Origin: Vibrio tubiashii
GTDB taxonomy: Bacteria > Pseudomonadota > Gammaproteobacteria > Enterobacterales > Vibrionaceae
Assembly: GCA_000775715.1 (NCBI GenBank)
Contig: JRWQ01000005.1
Location: 118,416-182,415, forward strand
Length of the DNA stretch: 64,000 nucleotides
Direction of reading: 5' to 3'
The notes below the pieces were generated by a model that worked only from the letters and a program-made list of their open reading frames with translations, did no database searches and had not been told where the DNA came from. The position numbers and the translations under genes are program-made. This document shows positions 9,977-19,156 of the stretch, in pieces. Numbering within the stretch: position 1 is the first letter of the stretch; the number at the start of each line of letters is the position of its first letter.

Positions 9977-12598
9977 ATGCCCTTACAATCACCACTAACA
10001 CTACAAGAACAACAAATCTCAATTAGCGAGCTTAAAAATCAACTCGACAAATTCGCTAATCTACAACGAGAAGAGTTCCTCGCCCATCGCCCTGTCACCG
10101 AGTTGGTACATGGCCGCGCAGAATACATTGACCTACTGCTCAATCGTCTGTGGAGCCACTTTGGTTTCTCAAATTTACCCAATATCAGTCTCGTTGCAGT
10201 AGGCGGCTACGGACGTGGAGAGCTTCACCCCCTATCGGACATCGATATTTTAGTCGTGTCACGTAAAGCTTTGCCAGAATCATTAGCTAACAAAGTCAGT
10301 GAGTTTATTACCCTACTTTGGGATCTCCGCTTAGAGGTCGGCCATGCTGTTCGCAGCGTTGAAGAGTGTGCTGCTATCGGTCGCGAAGATCTTACCGTTG
10401 CCACCAATCTTCAAGAAGCACGTTTACTGTGTGGTTGTGAAGACACCTTCCACCAGCTCAAGGTGGTGATTCATTCGGAATCTTTCTGGCCAAGCGAAGT
10501 GTTCTATAAGGCTAAAATCCAAGAACAGAGGGATCGACACGCCAGATACCACGACACCACCTACAACCTTGAACCGGATATTAAATCGACACCGGGAGGA
10601 TTGCGTGACATACATACTCTAAGTTGGGTTGCTCGCCGTCACTTTGGTGCGACCTCACTGCTTGAGATGAGCCGTTACGGATTTCTTACGGATGCGGAAT
10701 ATCGCGAGCTAGTCGAGTGTCAGGACTTCTTATGGCGAGTGAGATTTGCTTTGCATATTGAGCTTAAGCGCTACGACAACCGCCTCACGTTTGCCCACCA
10801 AGCCCAAGTAGCGGAAAGCCTCGGCTATAGCGGCGAAGGAAACCGTGGGGTCGAGATGATGATGAAGGAGTTCTATCGAACGCTTCGCCGAGTTGCTGAG
10901 CTAAATAAAATGCTGCTTAAGCTGTTTGACCAAGCGATTCTTAACAATGGTATCGAAGATGAGCCTGTCATTTTAAGTGATGACTTCTTACGACGTGGGC
11001 ACCTGATAGAAGCGCGTAAACCAGCGCTATTTCAAGCCCGCCCTGAAACCATCCTCGACATGTTCCTGCATATTGCCAATGACTCGAGCATAGAGGGCGT
11101 AGCACCACCCACGATGCGCCAGTTGAGGACTGCTCGTCGACGCTTGAACAAGTTCCTGCACACGATTCCAGAAGCGCGAGAGAAGTTCCTCGACTTGTGT
11201 CGCCATCCGAACGCACTGCACAAGGCGTTTAGTTTGATGCACAAACTGGGGGTATTAGCCGCTTATCTGCCTCAATGGAGCCAGATTGTTGGTCAAATGC
11301 AGTTCGACCTATTCCACGTCTATACCGTGGATGAACACAGTGTACGGCTGTTAAAGCACATCAACACCTTCGGTGATCCGAACAACCATCAAAAGCACCC
11401 TATCTGTTGTGAAGTTTACCCACGTATCCAGAAAAAAGAGCTGCTGATTCTTGCCGCTATTTTCCACGATATCGGCAAAGGCCGAGGCGGCGATCACTCG
11501 GTGATAGGTGAAGGTGAAGCGTATAACTTCTGTATCGAACATGGCCTATCAAAACCAGAAGCCAAACTCGTCTCATGGCTGGTAAGAAACCACCTACTGA
11601 TGTCTGTAACGGCGCAGCGACGAGACATTTACGACCCGGAGGTAATTACCGAGTTTGCTAAACAAGTTCGTGACGAAGAGTACTTGGACTATTTAGTTTG
11701 TCTAACTGTTGCTGACATCTGTGCGACCAACCCTGAACTGTGGAATAGCTGGAAACGAACCCTTTTAGCGGAGCTATATCATTCTACTCAACGCGCACTG
11801 CGCCGAGGACTAGAAAACCCGGTCGACGTACGAGAGCGCATTCGCCATAACCAGCATTTGGCCTCTGCCCTACTACGTAAAGATGGCTTCACTGCACGGG
11901 AGATTGAGGTACTTTGGCAGCGCTTTAAAGCCGATTACTTCCTCCGCCATACCCATAAGCAGATTGCGTGGCACAGTTCACACCTGCTACGCCACAAAGA
12001 TCATTCGCAGCCTCTGATTTTGATCTCGAAAAAAGCGACTCGTGGCGGCACTGAAGTGTTTGTCTACAGCAAGGACCAACATGCACTATTTGCCACCGTA
12101 GTAGCAGAACTCGACCGTCGTAATTTCAACGTCCATGACGCGCAAGTAATGACCAGCAAAGATGGCTATATTCTCGATACCTTTATGGTGTTAGATCAGA
12201 ATGGTGATGTGGTGGATGAAAGCCGTCATAAAGCGGTTATTAAGCATTTGGCACATGTTCTGGAAGATGGTCGCCCAACTAAGATTAAAACTCGCCGAGT
12301 ACCGCGCAATCTACAGCACTTCAAGGTTAAAACTAAAGTCGACTTCTTACCAACTAAGAGTAAAAAACGCACTCTGCTTGAGTTTGTTGCCTTAGATACA
12401 CCAGGACTACTTGCTACTGTTGGTGCTACCTTTGCTGATTGTGGCATTCATCTTCATGCAGCAAAAATCACCACGATTGGCGAGCGCGCAGAAGACTTGT
12501 TTATTATAACTAGTGAAAATGGTGGCAAACTCAGTGAGCAGGAAGAGCAAGATCTTAGAGATAAGCTAATTAAAAACGTTGCTGAACTAGCACCTTAA
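9977..12598 (+). CDS. glnD: Bifunctional uridylyltransferase/uridylyl-removing enzyme GlnD
   Basis: Senses glutamine and adds or removes UMP on PII (GlnB/GlnK), setting glutamine synthetase activity and NtrC signalling. Domain order: nucleotidyltransferase with GGYGRGELHPLSDID (residues 76-90), HD hydrolase domain with FHDIGKGRGGDHS near residue 497, and two C-terminal ACT domains (about 680-760 and 790-873). 873 residues, normal for Vibrio. The ATG at 9977 follows a poor Shine-Dalgarno. The gene stands alone between the map terminator and yaeH. Confidence 0.97.
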   Translation: MPLQSPLTLQEQQISISELKNQLDKFANLQREEFLAHRPVTELVHGRAEYIDLLLNRLWSHFGFSNLPNISLVAVGGYGRGELHPLSDIDILVVSRKALPESLANKVSEFITLLWDLRLEVGHAVRSVEECAAIGREDLTVATNLQEARLLCGCEDTFHQLKVVIHSESFWPSEVFYKAKIQEQRDRHARYHDTTYNLEPDIKSTPGGLRDIHTLSWVARRHFGATSLLEMSRYGFLTDAEYRELVECQDFLWRVRFALHIELKRYDNRLTFAHQAQVAESLGYSGEGNRGVEMMMKEFYRTLRRVAELNKMLLKLFDQAILNNGIEDEPVILSDDFLRRGHLIEARKPALFQARPETILDMFLHIANDSSIEGVAPPTMRQLRTARRRLNKFLHTIPEAREKFLDLCRHPNALHKAFSLMHKLGVLAAYLPQWSQIVGQMQFDLFHVYTVDEHSVRLLKHINTFGDPNNHQKHPICCEVYPRIQKKELLILAAIFHDIGKGRGGDHSVIGEGEAYNFCIEHGLSKPEAKLVSWLVRNHLLMSVTAQRRDIYDPEVITEFAKQVRDEEYLDYLVCLTVADICATNPELWNSWKRTLLAELYHSTQRALRRGLENPVDVRERIRHNQHLASALLRKDGFTAREIEVLWQRFKADYFLRHTHKQIAWHSSHLLRHKDHSQPLILISKKATRGGTEVFVYSKDQHALFATVVAELDRRNFNVHDAQVMTSKDGYILDTFMVLDQNGDVVDESRHKAVIKHLAHVLEDGRPTKIKTRRVPRNLQHFKVKTKVDFLPTKSKKRTLLEFVALDTPGLLATVGATFADCGIHLHAAKITTIGERAEDLFIITSENGGKLSEQEEQDLRDKLIKNVAELAP

Positions 12599-12686
12599 GC
12601 GATCTCGACCACAAGTTGCCAACTTGTTGAAAAAAGGACTGTCTACCACGATCATAGGCTGCTACATTAATAATTGAATTGTTTAT

Positions 12687-12711
12687 TCCCTACTCAATTT
12701 TAGGGTAGGGA
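12687..12711. other. Inverted repeat upstream of yaeH
   Basis: TCCCTAC and GTAGGGA separated by 11 bases, immediately before a GATAAT -10-like hexamer at 12710-12715. It is not followed by a T-run, so an operator or 5' leader hairpin for yaeH is as likely as a glnD terminator. Confidence 0.4.
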
Positions 12712-12740
12712 TAATTTCTACAACACAATAGAGGTAGCCT

Positions 12741-13124
12741 ATGTATCCACACCTCACAGGTTTAGGTATTCACGATCCTAAGCAAATTGAGCGCTATTCC
12801 CTTCGTCAAGAAGCGCACAAGGATGTGTTAAAAATCTATTTTCACAAACAAAAAGGTGAGTTGTTTGCGAAAAGCGTCAAATTCAAATACCCGCGACAGG
12901 TCAAGAACGTTCTTGTCGACAGTGGTAGCCATCAATACAAAGAAGTCACGGAGATCAATCGCAACCTGACTCTAGTCATCGATGAACTTAACAAGCTAAC
13001 GAAACCAGAGAGCGCCGTAGAACTCGACACGAAAGAGAAAATTCTTTCCGATCTGCGTCATCTAGAAAAAGTGGTATCGAGCAAAATTGCTGAGATTGAA
13101 GCGGATTTGGAAAAGCTGAAATAG
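12741..13124 (+). CDS. yaeH: UPF0325/DUF3461 family protein YaeH
   Basis: 127-residue soluble protein of unknown function, close to E. coli YaeH in length and sequence: the [30 protein letters not shown] and LSDLRHLE stretches are family hallmarks. The C-terminal half is rich in charged residues and probably helical ([10 protein letters not shown] end). An AGAGGTAG Shine-Dalgarno precedes the ATG. A good terminator follows at 13166. No role can be assigned from the context. Confidence 0.92.
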   Translation: MYPHLTGLGIHDPKQIERYSLRQEAHKDVLKIYFHKQKGELFAKSVKFKYPRQVKNVLVDSGSHQYKEVTEINRNLTLVIDELNKLTKPESAVELDTKEKILSDLRHLEKVVSSKIAEIEADLEKLK

Positions 13125-13165
13125 GATGAAAGAACGCTTCGCTTCGAAAAATCTAATTATTTCAG

Positions 13166-13193
13166 AGGGTTGATGTGAGAGCATCAACCTTTT
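13166..13193 (+). terminator. Terminator after yaeH
   Basis: GGTTGATG / CATCAACC stem with a short loop followed by TTTTTCGTTT, about 42 bases past the stop codon. Confidence 0.88.
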
Positions 13194-13200
13194 TCGTTTA

Positions 13201-13357
13201 CGAACGCTTCGCTATGGATAACTGGATAACTGGATAACTGGATAACTAAAGTTGCTTCGCAATGGCAGAGGAGTCCACTCTAGTTTTCCAACAGGGCGAA
13301 GCCCGAACCCACTATTCAGAAGCGAAGTGTTCCATAGGGCAACGCCCGTTCCCTTAG
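13201..13357. repeat. Modular intergenic repeat, copy A (GGATAACT x4)
   Basis: Starts GAACGCTTCGCTATGG, then four exact tandem copies of GGATAACT (13216-13247). A conserved 3' module (13279-13357) contains two mini-hairpins with three-base loops, GGGC-GAA-GCCC (13294-13304) and GGGC-AAC-GCCC (13337-13347). The 3' module aligns closely with the copy at 58248-58324. It fills the convergent gap between yaeH and pgpA and ends on the pgpA stop codon. No coding potential was recognised. Confidence 0.9.
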
Positions 13358-13860
13358 ATCAGCCAGCCTGCGTACTTCCCGACCAAATAGAGGCTAACTC
13401 CTGCCATCGCTCCGGCTACGATGTCATCAAGCATAATGCCTAGTCCGCCGTGAACGCGTTTGTCGAGCCAACCAATTGGCCAAGGCTTTACCATATCGAA
13501 AAAGCGAAACAGTACAAAGCCTGTCAGTAACCACTTCCAATCAGTAACAGATAGGTTAAACAGTGGCACAACTAGCATAGTGATCCACAGGCCAGCAAAC
13601 TCGTCCCACACAATCGAGCCATGGTCATGAACGCCCATATCATCCGAGGTCACTTGGCAAATTTTCACGCCGATAACACAGGAAATAATCACAGCGATAA
13701 CATAAAGCGGCAGGGGGAGTTGAACCAAAAGCAGGTAAAAAGGAATCGCCGCTAAAGTACCCATAGTGCCGGGAACAATCGGTGATAATCCACTACCAAA
13801 GCCAGTTGCTAATAGGTGCCAAGGATTCTTTAAAGAGATAAGTGATAAAGGGTTTGTCAT
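13354..13860 (-). CDS. pgpA: Phosphatidylglycerophosphatase A
   Basis: Inner-membrane enzyme that dephosphorylates phosphatidylglycerol phosphate to phosphatidylglycerol. 168 residues with several membrane helices and the family motifs LLATGFGSGLSPIVPGTMGT at the N-terminus and DDIVAGAMAG near the C-terminus. It follows thiL by 12 bases and is the last gene of the nusB-thiL-pgpA end of the riboflavin block. Its stop codon is the last element of the intergenic repeat copy A. Confidence 0.95.
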   Translation of the reverse strand: MTNPLSLISLKNPWHLLATGFGSGLSPIVPGTMGTLAAIPFYLLLVQLPLPLYVIAVIISCVIGVKICQVTSDDMGVHDHGSIVWDEFAGLWITMLVVPLFNLSVTDWKWLLTGFVLFRFFDMVKPWPIGWLDKRVHGGLGIMLDDIVAGAMAGVSLYLVGKYAGWLI

Positions 13861-13872
13861 AATCAGTTGTAA

Positions 13873-14838
13873 TTAGCTAAAGTGATCGTAGCCGCTCAGA
13901 TCCCAATCAATCGGTTGGCCGTTGTTGTGCAGTTCGAAAGTACCTTGAGGACGAATTTGACCAATACAAGTTACCTTGGCGCCGCAATGTGCAAGAGAAC
14001 TCGTTAATGAGCCCTTGTTCTGCTCTGGTACGGTAAAGCATAGCTCGTACTCTTCACCACTCGACAATGCATACTGACGAGCAAGCGTATTCGAGCCTAA
14101 GAACTCAACCAACTCATTAGAAACAGGTAGCGCTGAGACGTCAAGAGCCACACCGACTTGAGAACGATTTAAAATATGCTTAATGTCAGAAATAACACCG
14201 TCCGAGATATCAATCGCTGAGCTCGCTAGGTCTAAAAGAGCTTGCCCCACTAACACCCTTGGTGTTGATAGGTAGTGACGCTTCTCAAGCTCGGCTGCAC
14301 AAGGTTTAGTGCGTAAACTCGTATCTAGAACAACATCTAGTCCCGCCTTGCTATCACCGAGATCTCCGGTCACGTAAACCCAATCCCCCACTTGCGCGCC
14401 ATCTCTACGTAGGGCTTTATCAGGGTCTACCAATCCTTGAACTGTAAGCGTTAAGCTCAATGGCCCTTTAGTGGTGTCACCGCCAATCAGTTGAATATCA
14501 TAATAATCAGCAAGGTCAAAAAACGCGTCACAAAATGGTGCTAGCCAAGCTTCGTCTGGTTCCGGCATGGTTAAGGCAAAAGAAACCCAAGCAGGAGTAG
14601 CTCCCATAGCCGCTAGGTCACTAATATTTGAAGCAAGTGCTTTATGAGCCACCCAGGCAGGGTTAGCATCAGCGAGGAAATGAGTACCTGAAACTAACGT
14701 ATCTGTACTGATAGCCACAGAAAGCCCCTGCGGCACTTGAACCAATGCGCAGTCGTCCCCTGCGGCAAGTAAGACGTCGTTTCGCTGGCTTTGACGACCA
14801 ACAAAATACTTTTCAATCAGATTAAATTCACCAGACAT
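13873..14838 (-). CDS. thiL: Thiamine-monophosphate kinase
   Basis: ATP-dependent phosphorylation of thiamine monophosphate to thiamine diphosphate, last step of the cofactor pathway. PurM-like fold with GEFNLIEKYF at the N-terminus, AAGDDCALV, STDTLVSGTHF and IGGDTTKGPLSLT metal and nucleotide motifs, and AIDISDGVISD. 321 residues, normal. The 245-base gap before it carries a nusB terminator, so thiL-pgpA may have their own promoter; no thiamine riboswitch was recognised. Confidence 0.96.
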   Translation of the reverse strand: MSGEFNLIEKYFVGRQSQRNDVLLAAGDDCALVQVPQGLSVAISTDTLVSGTHFLADANPAWVAHKALASNISDLAAMGATPAWVSFALTMPEPDEAWLAPFCDAFFDLADYYDIQLIGGDTTKGPLSLTLTVQGLVDPDKALRRDGAQVGDWVYVTGDLGDSKAGLDVVLDTSLRTKPCAAELEKRHYLSTPRVLVGQALLDLASSAIDISDGVISDIKHILNRSQVGVALDVSALPVSNELVEFLGSNTLARQYALSSGEEYELCFTVPEQNKGSLTSSLAHCGAKVTCIGQIRPQGTFELHNNGQPIDWDLSGYDHFS

Positions 14839-15023
14839 TCACTTATCCGACCATCATATGTTTTCAATCTAGGGTAAAAGAGCAAGCTAAAGGGGTGGTA
14901 TTTTTGAAGCAAAATCCATCTACTACACCGGGAGTGCGAAGCTAGCCAGCTCCACGAAGGTCAGATTTACAGATATTTTGCGTAAGAAATACTATCTCTT
15001 TTCTACTCCCAAACTCAGATTAG

Positions 15024-15053
15024 AAAAAAGGCCAGCAATTGAGCTGACCTTTT
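15024..15053 (-). terminator. Terminator after nusB
   Basis: AAGGTCAGC / GCTGGCCTT stem with one G-T pair followed by TTTTTT on the minus strand, 30 bases past the nusB stop. It would separate the rib-nusB transcript from thiL-pgpA. Confidence 0.85.
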
Positions 15054-15083
15054 GAATTTGTATACGTAACCTTGTTACGCCTA

Positions 15084-15551
15084 TTACTTCTTACGTACGT
15101 GTGGCGCCGCTTTATCAAGCACACCATTAACGAACTTATGGCTCTCTTCTGCAGCGAATACTTTTGCAAGTTCGATTGCTTCGTTGATTACCACTTTGTA
15201 AGGTACGTCTTCACGACGAGTCATTTCATACATAGCAAGACGTAATAGAGCAAGCTCCATCATATCCAAATCTTGCATTGGACGCGCTGTGTACGGACGA
15301 ATCTTACTATCTAGCTCTGTGTGACTGAGCACAACACCTGTTAGTAGGTCACGGAAGTAGGCAACGTCTGTGTCTGGAGTAGAAAGTGCTGGCTCTGCTG
15401 CATGATGTTCTTCTTCATCATACTTACCACCAGACAAAAATTGCTCCTCGATAGTAGCAACATTTTCTTTGGTAATTTGCCAAGAGTAGATCGCTTGTAA
15501 AGCGAATCGACGTGCATTACGACGTGCGGCTGGTTTCACACTGGCCCCCAT
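15084..15551 (-). CDS. nusB: Transcription antitermination factor NusB
   Basis: Binds boxA RNA with NusE (S10) for rRNA antitermination. 155 residues, all-helical, starting with [20 protein letters not shown], the arginine-rich RNA-binding helix, and ending with [17 protein letters not shown] and [10 protein letters not shown]. The start overlaps the ribH stop by one base (TAATG), pointing to coupled translation. Confidence 0.97.
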   Translation of the reverse strand: MGASVKPAARRNARRFALQAIYSWQITKENVATIEEQFLSGGKYDEEEHHAAEPALSTPDTDVAYFRDLLTGVVLSHTELDSKIRPYTARPMQDLDMMELALLRLAMYEMTRREDVPYKVVINEAIELAKVFAAEESHKFVNGVLDKAAPHVRKK

Positions 15552-16021
15552 TAGGAATCGATTTCTGAAAGAACGTTAATCATCTCAAGTGCGCTTAGTG
15601 CAGCCTCTGCACCTTTATTACCAGCCTTGGTCCCCGCGCGCTCAATTGCTTGGTCAATTGTATCAACAGTCAATACACCAAATGCTACTGGAAGAGAGTA
15701 TTCCAGAGAAACTTGCGCAAGACCCTTGTTACATTCACTACAAACATAGTCAAAGTGTGGTGTACCACCACGAATTACCGTACCCAAAGATACGATTGCA
15801 TCAAACTTGCCCGTTTTCGCAACGCGTTGAGCAACAAGTGGAAGTTCAACTGCACCAGGGCAACGAACAACAGTAATGTTGTCTTCACTAACTTGGCCGT
15901 GACGCTTTAAAGTATCGATTGCACCAGACAATAGACTTTCGTTAATAAAACTGTTGAAACGAGAAATAACGATAGCAATTTTTGCATTTGGCGCTGGGAA
16001 GCCACCCTCGATCACTTTCAT
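15551..16021 (-). CDS. ribH: 6,7-dimethyl-8-ribityllumazine synthase
   Basis: Condenses 3,4-dihydroxy-2-butanone 4-phosphate with the ribitylaminopyrimidine to lumazine, the penultimate riboflavin step. The start at 16021 ([14 protein letters not shown]) is chosen because AGGAAGG lies just upstream and family members begin here; the open frame reaches 16072. Motifs [38 protein letters not shown] and GNKGAEAAL are intact. 156 residues. Confidence 0.97.
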   Translation of the reverse strand: MKVIEGGFPAPNAKIAIVISRFNSFINESLLSGAIDTLKRHGQVSEDNITVVRCPGAVELPLVAQRVAKTGKFDAIVSLGTVIRGGTPHFDYVCSECNKGLAQVSLEYSLPVAFGVLTVDTIDQAIERAGTKAGNKGAEAALSALEMINVLSEIDS

Positions 16022-16130
16022 AAGCCTTCCTTTAACTATATTCATCAAGTGAGAATCGCCGGATTCTAGCACAAATCTGTGAGCAATATCTAATAGAAAT
16101 TATGTCCAATGATTCCAAGCGAAAGATTCG

Positions 16131-16160
16131 CTGCTGCTCTGTTCAAAGAGAACAGAGCAG
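16131..16160. other. Strong intercistronic hairpin ribBA-ribH (2)
   Basis: GCTGCTCTGTTC pairs with GAACAGAGCAGC around a short loop, a 12-base perfect stem with no T-run on either side. It lies between ribBA and ribH on the same transcript, so RNA processing or stabilisation is more likely than termination. Confidence 0.75.
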
Positions 16161-16170
16161 CAATTTATGG

Positions 16171-16203
16171 GGCCACAGCTAAGGTTTTGATTTGCTGTGG
16201 CTC
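16171..16203. other. Intercistronic hairpin ribBA-ribH (1)
   Basis: GCCACAGC and GCTGTGGC separated by about 16 bases, just after the ribBA stop. It has no clear T-run and is the first of two consecutive hairpins in this gap. Confidence 0.6.
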
Positions 16204-16216
16204 TAAACTTTACGCG

Positions 16217-17326
16217 TTACTCGCAAACGTACTCAACAACGTTCAAACCAAAACCACCTAAAGCGTGATATTTCTTATTGGTTGACGATAGTAGTCGCAT
16301 ATCGTGAACACCAAGGTCTTGCAAAATCTGCGAACCAACACCGACACGGCGAGAGGTACCCTGCTTCTTAGCTAACGTTGGCGCTTCCCCTTTGTCTTGC
16401 GCTTCAAACATCTTAACGCGGTGAATCAACAAGTCCGTCGACTCTTCATTACCAAGAATAACGAGCACGCCACCATCTTTACCGATACGAGTCATCGCTT
16501 TGTCTAGCGTCCAGCTTCTCTCAGCATTGCGGTCACTGCGTAGTAAGTCAGTAAAGGTATCTTGCAAGTGAACACGGACTAGAGGTGCATCGCCAGCTAA
16601 CTCGCCTTTACGCAGTGCATAGTGAACTTGGTTATCGATAGTATCGCGGTAAGTAATCAGATCGAATTCACCATACTCAGTAGGCAGCTTACATTCTGCT
16701 ACGCGTTCGATCGTGGTTTCGGTGTTGTTACGATACTCAATCAGGTCGGCTATCGTGCCAAGCTTGATGTCATGCTTCTCGGCAAAGATTTCTAAATCTG
16801 GGCGACGAGCCATAGTGCCATCGTCATTAAGGATCTCAACAATCACACCAGATGGTTCTAAGCCAGCCAATCTCGCTAAATCACACCCTGCTTCAGTATG
16901 GCCGGCGCGAGTCAAAACGCCACCTTCCTGAGCTGCGAGTGGGAAAATGTGTCCAGGTTGAACTAAGTCTGCCGCTTTAGCTTCTTTCGCTACCGCCGCT
17001 TGAACAGTGCGTGCACGATCCGCTGCCGAGATACCAGTTGTTACACCTTCAGCCGCTTCAATCGAAACAGTAAAGTTCGTCGTATACTGAGCATTGTTAT
17101 CTTGAACCATTGGCGGCAAGCCCAAACGCTCACAGCGCTCTTTAGTCATGGTCAGACAGATCAAGCCACGACCGTGAGTCGCCATAAAGTTAATCGCTTC
17201 AGGAGTGATGTGCTCAGCGGCCATGATCAAATCGCCTTCATTCTCACGGTCTTCATCGTCCATCAGAATGACCATTTTTCCTGAGCGGATATCTTCAATT
17301 ATTTCTTGCGGCGTACTAATTGGCAT
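16217..17326 (-). CDS. ribB: 3,4-dihydroxy-2-butanone 4-phosphate synthase with degenerate GTP cyclohydrolase II domain
   Basis: Makes the four-carbon riboflavin precursor from ribulose 5-phosphate. The N-terminal domain (1-200) has the catalytic set: [32 protein letters not shown] and [14 protein letters not shown]. The C-terminal domain (about 205-369) looks like GTP cyclohydrolase II but lacks the CX10CXC zinc-binding cysteines: the matching region reads [19 protein letters not shown]. The protein is therefore probably RibBX-like, monofunctional, although often annotated ribBA. A functional ribA must lie outside the window. 369 residues. Confidence 0.93.
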   Translation of the reverse strand: MPISTPQEIIEDIRSGKMVILMDDEDRENEGDLIMAAEHITPEAINFMATHGRGLICLTMTKERCERLGLPPMVQDNNAQYTTNFTVSIEAAEGVTTGISAADRARTVQAAVAKEAKAADLVQPGHIFPLAAQEGGVLTRAGHTEAGCDLARLAGLEPSGVIVEILNDDGTMARRPDLEIFAEKHDIKLGTIADLIEYRNNTETTIERVAECKLPTEYGEFDLITYRDTIDNQVHYALRKGELAGDAPLVRVHLQDTFTDLLRSDRNAERSWTLDKAMTRIGKDGGVLVILGNEESTDLLIHRVKMFEAQDKGEAPTLAKKQGTSRRVGVGSQILQDLGVHDMRLLSSTNKKYHALGGFGLNVVEYVCE

Positions 17327-17384
17327 CTTGGTATTCCTATTGTTATAGCTTTAGCGAATAAATATAGATTCGGCGACGCGTGCG

Positions 17385-18038
17385 TTATGCAAAACCATTC
17401 TGTTGTAAAAAGTCCATCGTAATACGAGATTCAGGTTGTTGCTCTTGCTGGCTTGTTAGCAATCGTTCCATGTAACGTGCAAGTACATCAACCTCTAAAT
17501 TAACTCTGTGACCAACATGAAAATCGGCGATAGTTGTCTCGTCACCCGTGTGAGGAACGATGGTCAGTTTAAAAGCGTTCTTACGCAAGTCATTGACCGT
17601 CAGGCTAATACCATCAACGGTAATAGAGCCTTTCTCTGCAACATACTTAGCAATCTCAGTTGGCATTTCTACCCAGAACTCAATAGCTCGACCGACCATG
17701 TTTCTTTCCACGATCTCCCCGACACCATCTACGTGACCAGACACAATGTGACCGCCAAATCGAGTGGTAGGCAGCATGGCTTTCTCAAGGTTAACCCTAT
17801 CGCCTGCTTGGTAATCAGCAAAACCTGTTTTTTTCAAAGTCTCTAATGACAGATCCGCTGAATAACTTGTCGTGCTGTAATCCACCACGGTTAAGCAAAC
17901 ACCGTTGGTTGCAATGCTATCACCAAGTTTTACATCCGACATATCGAGTTTGCCCACTTCAACAGTGACACTGATGTCTTCGCCTTTTGGCGTTATCGCA
18001 GTTAGAGTACCTACTGCTTCTACAATACCTGTAAACAT
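17385..18038 (-). CDS. ribE: Riboflavin synthase alpha subunit
   Basis: Dismutates two lumazine molecules to riboflavin. Internal duplication typical of the family: MFTGIVEAVG at the start, GDSIATNGVCLTV in the first barrel and KGSITVDGISLTVN in the second, plus FGGHIVSGHVDG. 217 residues. It starts two bases after ribD ends and is followed by ribB at 58 bases. Confidence 0.96.
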   Translation of the reverse strand: MFTGIVEAVGTLTAITPKGEDISVTVEVGKLDMSDVKLGDSIATNGVCLTVVDYSTTSYSADLSLETLKKTGFADYQAGDRVNLEKAMLPTTRFGGHIVSGHVDGVGEIVERNMVGRAIEFWVEMPTEIAKYVAEKGSITVDGISLTVNDLRKNAFKLTIVPHTGDETTIADFHVGHRVNLEVDVLARYMERLLTSQQEQQPESRITMDFLQQNGFA

Positions 18039-18040
18039 GA

Positions 18041-19144
18041 TTACGATTCTTTATTGATAAGGGTGGCGACAATGCGGATATCTCTTCCCACCTGTCTAAC
18101 ATCTTGAATATCGAGGTCAATTGCCTCAGCCATCGATTGTAAGCCTAGAGCACCAAGCAAGCCTCGACCGTCGCTACCCATTATTTTAGGCGCGAGATAA
18201 ATAATTAGCTCATCGACTAATCTGTGTTTGATTAAACTACTTGCCAATGTCGCACCTGCTTCAACCCATAGATGGTTGATGTTGTACTGCTTAGCAAGTG
18301 TTTCCAATGTCTTGCCTAGATCAACTTGCTGATTGGCATCTAATTCAGGCGTAACATCGCCATTTGGCGCAACCGTGATGATCTCACCGTCAGCTTTGAA
18401 TAGTTTTAGCTCAGGCGTTAACCTTTGCTTTCTATCCAAAATAACTCGAACAGGTTGACGCAATTCTTCAGTTTCATAACGCGCCTGTACAGAGGAAGGT
18501 AGGTCATCCCAGCGAACGTTAAGCGAGGCATTATCATCAATCACTGTTCTGCTAGTCGACAAGATTGCACCGCTTTGGGCGCGAAATCTTTGCACGTCTT
18601 GACGCGCTTCAGGAGAGGTAATCCACTGACTTTCGCCATTGCTCAGCGCTGTTTGTCCATCAAGACTGGCCGCCATTTTTAACTGCACGAATGGCATACC
18701 GGTTTTCATTTTCTTGATGAAAGCAGGATTAAGTGCCATCGCATCTTGCTCTAGTAGGCCAACTTCAACTTCGATGCCTGCCTCACGAAGCATGTTAATG
18801 CCGCGACCCGCCACGACAGGATTAGGATCTTGCATCGCACAGATGACTTTGGCCACTTTCGCCTTAATTAGCCCTTCGGCACATGGAGGTGTACGTCCGT
18901 AATGAGAGCATGGCTCTAAAGTGACATAAGCAGTTGCACCTAGGGTTTTACTCCCTGCCATGCGCATCGCGTGCACTTCAGCGTGAGGCTCACCCGCTCG
19001 GTAATGAAAGCCTTCACCAACAACTTCGCCATTGTTGACAATAACGCAGCCCACGTTAGGATTCGGCGCAGTGGTGTAGATGCCGCCTTTCGCAAGCTCT
19101 ATCGCTCGCGACATCATTTTGAAATCCTGCTCAGTAAATGCCAT
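18041..19144 (-). CDS. ribD: Bifunctional diaminohydroxyphosphoribosylaminopyrimidine deaminase/reductase
   Basis: Catalyses the second and third riboflavin steps. The deaminase zinc site is HAEVHAM and EPCSHYGRTPPCAE in the first 145 residues; the reductase half follows (VQLKMAASLDGQTAL, SQWITSPEAR, VEAGATLASSLI). 367 residues, normal. It starts 12 bases after the nrdR stop, the conserved nrdR-ribD arrangement. Confidence 0.97.
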   Translation of the reverse strand: MAFTEQDFKMMSRAIELAKGGIYTTAPNPNVGCVIVNNGEVVGEGFHYRAGEPHAEVHAMRMAGSKTLGATAYVTLEPCSHYGRTPPCAEGLIKAKVAKVICAMQDPNPVVAGRGINMLREAGIEVEVGLLEQDAMALNPAFIKKMKTGMPFVQLKMAASLDGQTALSNGESQWITSPEARQDVQRFRAQSGAILSTSRTVIDDNASLNVRWDDLPSSVQARYETEELRQPVRVILDRKQRLTPELKLFKADGEIITVAPNGDVTPELDANQQVDLGKTLETLAKQYNINHLWVEAGATLASSLIKHRLVDELIIYLAPKIMGSDGRGLLGALGLQSMAEAIDLDIQDVRQVGRDIRIVATLINKES

Positions 19145-19156
19145 AGAGATCTTTGT

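Noticed and set aside
13216..13247. CRISPR-like array
   Set aside because: The octamer units are directly adjacent with no spacers, and no cas genes are present.
14928..14970. Possible decayed copy of the intergenic repeat before thiL
   Set aside because: Read on the minus strand it has GGAGCTGG, CTAG and CACTCCCGG pieces in a similar order, but no tandem octamer or intact hairpins; too little to call.
14839..15083. Thiamine (TPP) riboswitch before thiL
   Set aside because: Despite the 245-base gap, no CTGAGA-type core was found; the gap is explained in part by the nusB terminator.
17327..17384. FMN riboswitch in the riboflavin operon
   Set aside because: The ribE-ribB gap is only 58 bases and no conserved RFN-like pattern was seen there or before ribD.
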